DNA from: Candidatus Nanohaloarchaea archaeon | Lineage (GTDB): Archaea; EX4484-52; GLR71 | Assembly: GCA_030636885.1 (NCBI GenBank) | Contig: DAOVVY010000045.1 | Location: 1-6,889, forward strand | Reading direction: 5' to 3' | Length of the DNA stretch: 6,889 nucleotides | Shown: positions 1 to 4,590 of the stretch, one piece after another | Layout: every line of letters begins with the position of its first letter | Numbering within the stretch: position 1 is the stretch's first letter | Notes under the pieces: generated by a model | What the model saw: the letters and a program-made list of their open reading frames with translations, nothing else | What the model was told of the DNA's origin: nothing | Databases searched by the model: none | Translations under genes and position numbers: made by a program

Positions 1-464
1 ATATACTTCATCCGCTTGAACTTGATAGCATACTTGATAATAATGTATCTAAATTGAGTGGGGGGGAATTACAAAGAGTTGCAATTGCGGTTGCTTTATC
101 TAAAGACTCTGAATTTGTATTGCTTGATGAACCGTCTGCATATCTTGATGTAGAACAAAGAGTTAAATTTGCAAAGATGATTCGTCGATTTATTGAGAAT
201 GGTAAGAAGACTTGCATGATAATTGATCATGATATATTGCTTTTAGATTATGTTTCAGACAGGACTGTGCTTTTCTTGGGGGAGTCAGGAATATCAGGTC
301 ATGCTGGAAGTCCACAGACACTTGAGTTGGGCATGAATAATTTCCTTAAGGATCTTGATATCACTTTCAGGAAAGATGCGGAAAGTGGTAGACCACGGGC
401 AAACAAGCCAGGGTCGCAGAAAGATGTTAATCAGAAGCAGAAGGATAAGTATTATTCGAAGTAA
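1..464 (+). CDS. ABCE1/Rli1 ribosome-recycling ATPase, C-terminal part (5' end outside window)
   Basis: Partial gene: the reading frame is already open at the left edge (first full codon at 3) and ends with TAA at 462-464. ABCE1 is the soluble twin-ATPase that splits 70S/80S ribosomes after termination; the N-terminal Fe-S domain and first nucleotide-binding domain lie outside the window. Visible here is the second ATPase domain: the ABC signature LSGGELQRVAIA (from position 54), Walker B plus D-loop LLDEPSAYLD, and the H-switch IIDHD. The C-terminal hinge then follows, with the family-typical tail (MNNFLKDLDITFRKD, then RPRANKPGSQKDVNQKQK). The TTG at 54 lies inside the signature motif and is not a start. 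The gene ends cleanly and no T-tract follows it before the next promoter. Identity is firm because signature, H-switch and C-terminal tail all agree; transporter-type ABC proteins lack this tail. Confidence 0.95.
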   Translation, partial: ILHPLELDSILDNNVSKLSGGELQRVAIAVALSKDSEFVLLDEPSAYLDVEQRVKFAKMIRRFIENGKKTCMIIDHDILLLDYVSDRTVLFLGESGISGHAGSPQTLELGMNNFLKDLDITFRKDAESGRPRANKPGSQKDVNQKQKDKYYSK

Positions 465-466
465 TG

Positions 467-481
467 TTTAGACTATCTAAA
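467..481. repeat. Short dyad next to a TATA box
   Basis: TTTAGA (467-472), a 3-nt spacer, then the exact reverse complement TCTAAA (476-481). It sits directly upstream of the TATA box at 484-491, where the TFB recognition element would lie. It could be an operator half-site pair or the hairpin of the ABCE1 mRNA end (no T-run follows). In AT-rich DNA a 6-bp perfect dyad can arise by chance. Confidence 0.35.
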
Positions 482-483
482 TG

Positions 484-491
484 TATATAAA
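484..491 (+). promoter_or_regulatory. TATA box for the glycyl-radical-domain-like gene
   Basis: TATATAAA lies about 39 bp upstream of the ATG at 527. Archaeal transcription starts about 25 bp downstream of the box, giving a start near 512-515. That leaves a short leader which still contains the SD-like AAAGGTG at 513-519 (7 nt before the ATG). Box, leader and SD spacing are mutually consistent. Confidence 0.6.
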
Positions 492-526
492 GGGTAAAGA
501 TGTATTAAATATAAAGGTGTTATATT

Positions 527-844
527 ATGTATGAAATCGATGCACAACTGGAAACTCTTGGAAGAAACAAGAGCCTTGAAATAACAAGGGATGGGGATAA
601 AGGAGTGTTTGTCAAAAATAATAATTTTGATAATACTGTTTTTGTAACACTTGATGCTCTGAAGAAAAATACAGTTGAAACAATTGTATCTCAAACTGTA
701 CAAGGTCAGGATGTTGATCAGATAACAAGGATTACTGGATATTTCTCAACAGTCAGTAACTGGAATAAAGGTAAACTTGCAGAACTTAAAGATAGGTATC
801 GTGTAGGTAAATATTTTGATGGTTCTATAACTAATGCTAATTAG
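527..844 (+). CDS. Stand-alone NrdD-like glycyl-radical domain protein
   Basis: This 105-residue protein has no signal peptide, membrane segment, Cys or His. Residues 66-92 (ITRITGYFSTVSNWNKGK, then LAELKDRYR) resemble the C-terminal glycyl-radical tail of class III anaerobic ribonucleoside-triphosphate reductase, where an R-x-x-G-Y motif carries the radical glycine; the candidate glycine is Gly71 (codon 737-739). A full NrdD has roughly 600-750 residues with a large barrel and a Cys-rich zinc site before the tail; neither is present. The N-terminal 60 residues are not recognised. An ATG with SD AAAGGTG 7 nt upstream supports the start. The gene has its own TATA box and a T-tract after its stop, so it is probably monocistronic. 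It may be an autonomous radical subunit comparable to GrcA/YfiD, which repairs pyruvate formate-lyase, or a non-radical protein that keeps only the fold. The tail resemblance is clear to me; the function is inference. Confidence 0.65.
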   Translation: MYEIDAQLETLGRNKSLEITRDGDKGVFVKNNNFDNTVFVTLDALKKNTVETIVSQTVQGQDVDQITRITGYFSTVSNWNKGKLAELKDRYRVGKYFDGSITNAN

Positions 845-845
845 G

Positions 846-864
846 TTTTATTTTTTTCTTTTTT
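846..864 (+). terminator. T-tract terminator
   Basis: A nearly pure run of T (19 positions with one A and one C) starts two bases after the TAG stop of the glycyl-radical-like gene. Archaeal RNA polymerase terminates at such oligo-T runs on the non-template strand without needing a hairpin. It just reaches the stop codon of the convergent zinc-ribbon gene. On the other strand it is A-rich and would not work the same way. Confidence 0.6.
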
Positions 865-1069
865 AACTTTGATCTGTGTGTTCTTTTATATTTACAACTC
901 TTAAATTTTTGAAAACTGCACCGCATATTGGGCAAAATCTGTTTGATTGTGATCTTTCCATCTTGACTTCATTGTTACATTCTTGACAGAGTGTTTTGTT
1001 CGGGTCGCCTGATTCGTTTTCAGTCTTGTCATATATTATTTTTCCTTTTTCGTATCCTACAATTCCCAT
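863..1069 (-). CDS. Small two-CxxC zinc-ribbon protein, function unknown
   Basis: This 68-residue protein has one treble-clef/zinc-ribbon unit: Cys28-x2-Cys31 and Cys46-x2-Cys49 (LCQECNNE ... RFCPICGAVF), a spacing that fits one structural zinc. The N-terminal 25 residues are polar, and a basic/polar tail follows the knuckle. Such small ribbons in archaea often bind nucleic acid or join transcription or ribosome complexes, but nothing here identifies a named family. The start is supported by AGGAGA (complement of 1078-1083), 8 nt before the ATG. The gene lies 75 nt downstream of the Ygr210-type GTPase on the same strand. A TATA-like element in that gap suggests it can be transcribed on its own, although read-through from the serS2-GTPase unit is possible. 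Its end faces the terminator of the convergent gene at 527-844. Confidence 0.75.
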   Translation of the reverse strand: MGIVGYEKGKIIYDKTENESGDPNKTLCQECNNEVKMERSQSNRFCPICGAVFKNLRVVNIKEHTDQS

Positions 1070-1100
1070 ATTTAAAATCTCCTATTGAAATATATAACAC

Positions 1101-1121
1101 TTAAAGATATATATTCTTTAA
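1101..1121 (-). promoter_or_regulatory. TATA-containing dyad upstream of the zinc-ribbon gene
   Basis: TTAAAGA (1101-1107), TATATAT, then TCTTTAA (1115-1121) form a perfect 7-bp inverted repeat around a TATATAT core. Read on the minus strand, the core lies about 40 bp before the ATG at 1069, placing the transcript start near 1083-1086 and just including the SD. A TATA box inside a dyad could be bound by a dimeric regulator, or the symmetry may simply reflect AT-richness. Confidence 0.4.
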
Positions 1122-1144
1122 AAAGCTTTTGGATGTTTTTTTGG

Positions 1145-2347
1145 TTATTTTGCAGCATTTATTATCTCTACAACATCGCCGTGTTCAAGTTCATGGTCTC
1201 CTGAGATACGTATTTTCTTTTTGACATCCATGGCGTACAAGAAATGTTTTCCAAAATCAGTATGAATTGCGAATGCGAAAGATTTTGCTGTTGCGTGTGG
1301 GGGCATCAGGAAACAGTCTGGTAATATATTGCCTTTGCTGTCTGAAAGGTTGTTCATGCCACCTGGGAAAACTGCGATATATTTAAGGAAATCAAACACT
1401 GCTGAGTCAAGTATCTGTTGCACGCCTGTTGAATTGTTTTCTTTAAGTACCTTTTTTATGAATTCAAGGCCTTGTATTTGCTTTTCTGATAACATGTCTT
1501 TTTTTAGGATTTCGAAGTCTTTATCGCCTGGTATGTATGAGATTATTTCTTTCTTTGCGGCCTCTCGTAATGCCAGCTCTAGTTCGGCTGAACATGGTAT
1601 GAACATGGTGTCTGGGAATTCTTGTTTTAATCTTTCAATGTTTTTCTTTGCTTCGGGTACATCTATTTTGTTTAAGGCTACAAGTATTGGTTTTGTGTTT
1701 TTCCTTAAGTGGGTTGATAGTCGTTTTATGTCGTCTTCAGACCATTTTTCAGGGTGTTCTTTCAGGTCTGTTTCATCCATAGCTTTTACTGCGATGGTCT
1801 CTGTAACTTTCATGGCTGATAATTGTTCTGCAATCAATTCTTCAATGCTTTGTTTTGTCATGCCTGAGCTTCTTGCTAATTTTTTCCAGTTGCTCCAAAG
1901 GATTGATGCGTACCATAGGTCAATCTCGTTTTCAAGGAAACGGATATCTTTTGCAGGGTCATGGTTTCCTACACCTATGGGTTCACCTTTCTCATTTGTT
2001 GACCCTGAGGCGTCAACGACATGAATCATTACATCGGCCTGGTTCAGGTCGCTCAAGAATTGGTTGCCTAGTCCTTTACCTTCATGTGCGCCAGGTACAA
2101 GACCTGCAACGTCTATAATCTCTACCGGTACGAATCTGGTGTGCTCAAGGCAGAAACCGAATCTTGGGTTGCATTGGGTGTTGAAGAATTTGTCTGCGCA
2201 AGGTACTCGTACGTAGCCTGTTCCCACATTAGGTTTTATTGTGGTGAATGGGTATGAGGCTATGTCTACTTCTGCAAGGGTTGCTGCCTTGAAAAATGTT
2301 GACTTTCCTGCTGAGGGTTTTCCGACCAGACCTATTGTAAAACTCAT
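1145..2347 (-). CDS. Ygr210/YchF-type GTP-binding protein (OBG family) with TGS domain
   Basis: This 400-residue cytoplasmic GTPase of the archaeal/fungal Ygr210 branch of the OBG/YchF family is complete. The N-terminal G domain shows the P-loop GKPSAGKST (9-17), the switch region with Thr35/36, G3 DVAG (79-82) continuing into the family stretch LVPGAHEGKGLGNQFL, G4 NKID (226-229) and G5 CSA (252-254). A helical insertion lies at about 137-215. The C-terminal 80 residues (from about 323, AVFPGGMN) match a TGS domain, which in related proteins contacts RNA or the ribosome. Family members are thought to act on ribosomes, but the precise role of Ygr210 proteins is not settled. The start directly precedes the P-loop region and has GTGAT (complement of 2353-2357) 5 nt upstream. 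This SD overlaps the serS2 stop, only 6 nt away, indicating co-transcription and probably coupled translation with serS2. Confidence 0.93.
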   Translation of the reverse strand: MSFTIGLVGKPSAGKSTFFKAATLAEVDIASYPFTTIKPNVGTGYVRVPCADKFFNTQCNPRFGFCLEHTRFVPVEIIDVAGLVPGAHEGKGLGNQFLSDLNQADVMIHVVDASGSTNEKGEPIGVGNHDPAKDIRFLENEIDLWYASILWSNWKKLARSSGMTKQSIEELIAEQLSAMKVTETIAVKAMDETDLKEHPEKWSEDDIKRLSTHLRKNTKPILVALNKIDVPEAKKNIERLKQEFPDTMFIPCSAELELALREAAKKEIISYIPGDKDFEILKKDMLSEKQIQGLEFIKKVLKENNSTGVQQILDSAVFDFLKYIAVFPGGMNNLSDSKGNILPDCFLMPPHATAKSFAFAIHTDFGKHFLYAMDVKKKIRISGDHELEHGDVVEIINAAK

Positions 2348-2353
2348 ATATCA

Positions 2354-3847
2354 TCACAAAAATTTTATTTCTTCTGTCTCCTCAAAGAATTCAAGGAATT
2401 CTTTTGGCCAGTTTTTCTTGTCAAGACCGTGCTGGGCAAGGAAGGTCGCCACCCATCTTTCAAGACCTATACCTGTGCATCCGCTCCAGAGACTGACACC
2501 CTGGCCTTTTATGTTGAATGCTTTGGTGTATTTGTCGCCCACGACACTCAGGTTCTGGAACTCGAGCCATTCTGAGTCGGTTCTTGTGCCGCGGTACGGT
2601 AGGTATGCCTCAAAGTCAATCGTTCCTTTCCAGTTGGTCTCGTCTTGTTTGTCTGCGCCGAATCCGCCTGACTGCTGCATGTAGAACGGGACCACATCTG
2701 AGTATCGCCATTCAAGTTTAAGGATCTTTTCGAATATGTCTTTGTATGTATCCATCAGTTTTTTCTTTATCTCTTCGACCTGTTCTATTGTCCCTATGAA
2801 AACAGGTTCTATCCTGTGAAACTCGTTTACACGTTCAATTCCGTGTCTTCCGCCGGCCTCGTTTCGGTTTGATACGCCGGACCTGTCAAATATCAGTAAC
2901 GGTAGACTTTCTTTTGCTATGGTCTTTCCTTGGAATGCGTTGTAGATTGTAGGGCATTGCGCGTAGCAGAGACCACCAACCGGGTCTTTAAGCATCTTTT
3001 TTATCTTGTCTACTGGTGCTTTCTTTGTGATCTTGTAATGGTCTATGACTTCTTCCCAGTCTTTTATGTCTCGGGATTTCGGCATTGACACGAAATACAT
3101 CTCGGGTTCAGAACCGCTCAGGTGTCCTGTCTTTTCCCAGACTTCAAAAGGTACTACTTTAGGGGCGATTACTTCTCTGAATCCTAAGGGTTTCAGTATC
3201 TTTTCAACTGCTATCTTTTCCATCGCTTTGAATAAAGCAGTTGAACTCGGTGTGTGGAACCATTGTCCCTGGCCAGGACCTTGCACTATCCATTGTTTTT
3301 TTACCATCTCGTCTGTCGGGTCGTCTTTGTATGGGTGCTTTATCTCTTTTGAGGTCCAGATGATCTTGTTATATTCTGCCTTGCCTTCATAGAACTGTGC
3401 GGTCACCTTATCTTTTACAAGGGTCACTATTCGTTCTATTACTCCCGTATCTATCTGTGTGGTGTCAAATGACTCGTCAAAAGTAAGTATGGCTTTCTTG
3501 CCTTTCAGTTCAAACTTTGTTACCATGGGTATGGTGAATTCGTGTTTCGGTTTCTTTTCTAATTCGACTTCTATGACATAATCTATAATCCTGTAGGTTC
3601 TTATGCCTATCTTGCTTTTCTTCATTATCGGCATCAATAGGTTTTTTATCCGTGGTACGAATGTGTGTGTGAAACCTTCGGATTCTATGTTTAAAAACAG
3701 TTCATTCTCTTTCATTGAGTCTATGGATATCTTAAATGATTTCTGTTTGTCTTGGACTGTTTTCTGAATGTCTTTTATAGCATTGTCTAGGGTTGATAAT
3801 GCGCTTATGTCTGAGCTGAATACTAGGCTTACTTTTAATTTGTTCAT
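2354..3847 (-). CDS. serS2: Serine--tRNA ligase, type 2 (methanogen/archaeal type)
   Basis: This 497-residue class II synthetase attaches serine to tRNA(Ser). It is the rare archaeal form, with a distinctive N-terminal tRNA-binding domain (about 1-165) instead of the long coiled coil of ordinary SerRS. Recognisable stretches include HPYKDDPTDEMVKKQW, QGQWFHTPSS, GGLCYAQCP, motif 2 HGIERVNEFHRIE, SEWLEFQNLSVVGDKY and motif 3 SGCTGIGLERW. The zinc ligands known from the Methanosarcina barkeri enzyme (Cys306, Glu355, Cys461) correspond to Cys298, Glu347 and Cys457 here. The C-terminal KFL resembles the RFL end of that enzyme. There is no separate C-terminal anticodon-binding domain, which argues against ProRS or ThrRS. 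The ATG at 3847 is preferred over an in-frame GTG at 3856, because that GTG is part of the SD GGTG lying 6 nt before the ATG. A TATA box lies at 3885-3894. It is first gene of a pair with the GTPase. Confidence 0.93.
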   Translation of the reverse strand: MNKLKVSLVFSSDISALSTLDNAIKDIQKTVQDKQKSFKISIDSMKENELFLNIESEGFTHTFVPRIKNLLMPIMKKSKIGIRTYRIIDYVIEVELEKKPKHEFTIPMVTKFELKGKKAILTFDESFDTTQIDTGVIERIVTLVKDKVTAQFYEGKAEYNKIIWTSKEIKHPYKDDPTDEMVKKQWIVQGPGQGQWFHTPSSTALFKAMEKIAVEKILKPLGFREVIAPKVVPFEVWEKTGHLSGSEPEMYFVSMPKSRDIKDWEEVIDHYKITKKAPVDKIKKMLKDPVGGLCYAQCPTIYNAFQGKTIAKESLPLLIFDRSGVSNRNEAGGRHGIERVNEFHRIEPVFIGTIEQVEEIKKKLMDTYKDIFEKILKLEWRYSDVVPFYMQQSGGFGADKQDETNWKGTIDFEAYLPYRGTRTDSEWLEFQNLSVVGDKYTKAFNIKGQGVSLWSGCTGIGLERWVATFLAQHGLDKKNWPKEFLEFFEETEEIKFL

Positions 3848-3853
3848 AGATAA

Positions 3854-3857
3854 CACC
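3854..3857 (-). promoter_or_regulatory. Shine-Dalgarno site that fixes the serS2 start
   Basis: On the minus strand this reads GGTG-TTATCT-ATG, with GGTG complementary to the CACC of the archaeal 16S 3' end and a 6-nt spacer. The same GGTG-TTAT arrangement precedes the ATG at 527. The GTG inside it would give a 3-residue longer product, but its role as SD makes that unlikely. Confidence 0.65.
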
Positions 3858-3884
3858 GAATACTGTTTTTTATTTGAGGGGGAA

Positions 3885-3894
3885 TTTATATAAA
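3885..3894 (-). promoter_or_regulatory. TATA box for serS2-GTPase operon
   Basis: TTTATATAAA, a perfect palindrome, lies about 43 bp upstream of the serS2 ATG. Initiation about 26 bp downstream (near 3864) would leave a leader of about 17 nt carrying the SD. Because the box is symmetric it could also be read toward the plus-strand gene at 3957, giving a leader of about 40 nt. Confidence 0.6.
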
Positions 3895-3920
3895 ATGTGA
3901 GGTTTTGGTGGGTTGTGAAA

Positions 3921-3930
3921 TAATTTAAAG
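3921..3930 (+). promoter_or_regulatory. TATA-like element for the gene at 3957
   Basis: TAATTTAAAG is centred about 31 bp before the ATG at 3957, so transcription would begin at or just before the start codon. No SD-like sequence precedes that ATG (TTAGTACTT), which fits a leaderless mRNA. Confidence 0.4.
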
Positions 3931-3956
3931 TTAAAGGGTTATGTTAATTAGTACTT

Positions 3957-4586
3957 ATGGATGATAATATAGGGTCTTGGAGATTTGTAGAATCTATGCC
4001 CGATTTTCCTTTGCCTAAAAAGATCTCAAACAGTGTGGGTGTCGAGGATTATACAGGTAAGTCAGGTATGGTATATTCTGATGGTATGGATAGAACTTAT
4101 ATGGTGCCCTCACGTAAATGTGATGTCACTTCTAATCTTGAAGCAGGTGTGGTCTCAGAAGGTGAATTCTGGTTAGGGATATCCACTGAAGATGGGCTAA
4201 TGTTACATTGTAAGGATCATGAACCTTCTCGGAAAAGAATTGTTGAAGAAGATCCAGATAATCCTATATATGAGATTTATGTTCCCTATACTGATGGTTC
4301 AGCAAAAAGACATATATTTCCTTATTTTTTAGTCGATAATAGTATTTTTAACAATGAAGGGGCAAAACTGATGCAACCTCAACAGATAATTGATTGTTGT
4401 GATCTATGGATAACTGCATTAAATTCATATCCTGAAAAGGAACCTGATATGTTTAGTCTGGGTAGGAATGCGGATTTGTCTGCTGATGATGCAATTTTGC
4501 ATTTTAAGTATGATCAAATTAAAATGATGCAGATGCTTGAGCCAGGCAAGCATGATGGTTGTGCGTTGGTGCACGGTAAATTATGA
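3957..4586 (+). CDS. Hypothetical protein, 209 aa, not recognised
   Basis: I do not recognise this protein. It is soluble-looking and acidic, with no signal peptide or membrane helix. Visible stretches are an N-terminal SWRFVESMPDFPLPKKI, a beta-rich middle (GEFWLGISTEDGLMLH; then IYEIYVPYTDG), and a helical C-terminal third (QQIIDCCDLWITALNSYP; ILHFKYDQIKMMQML). Five Cys (one CC pair) and several His are scattered without a zinc-ribbon spacing or obvious catalytic motif. That it is a real gene is supported by its length, by codon use like its neighbours, by a TATA-like element placing transcription at the ATG, and by the lack of a convincing gene on the opposite strand. It is divergent from serS2 and converges on uvrC with a 4-bp gap, so it is probably transcribed alone. 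No function is proposed. Confidence 0.75.
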   Translation: MDDNIGSWRFVESMPDFPLPKKISNSVGVEDYTGKSGMVYSDGMDRTYMVPSRKCDVTSNLEAGVVSEGEFWLGISTEDGLMLHCKDHEPSRKRIVEEDPDNPIYEIYVPYTDGSAKRHIFPYFLVDNSIFNNEGAKLMQPQQIIDCCDLWITALNSYPEKEPDMFSLGRNADLSADDAILHFKYDQIKMMQMLEPGKHDGCALVHGKL

Positions 4587-4590
4587 TATG

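Noticed and set aside
473..703. 76-codon minus-strand frame over the glycyl-radical-like gene
   Set aside because: It covers that gene's promoter and N-terminal half in antisense, with no recognisable product.
1329..2024. 231-codon plus-strand frame opposite the GTPase gene
   Set aside because: It lies wholly antisense to a gene with intact GTPase motifs. The product is Ser/Phe-rich low-complexity sequence typical of a complementary-strand shadow.
2241..2684. 147-codon plus-strand frame spanning the GTPase/serS2 junction
   Set aside because: It is antisense to two well-supported genes and has no motif of its own.
3045..3392. 115-codon plus-strand frame within serS2
   Set aside because: It is a shadow of the conserved synthetase core, with no SD or family features.
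2354..3847. Reading the synthetase as prolyl-tRNA synthetase
   Set aside because: It was considered because of the class II fold and length. However, the Cys/Glu/Cys zinc set, the HGIERVNEFHRIE motif, the SGCTGIGLERW motif and the lack of a C-terminal anticodon-binding domain fit type-2 SerRS instead.
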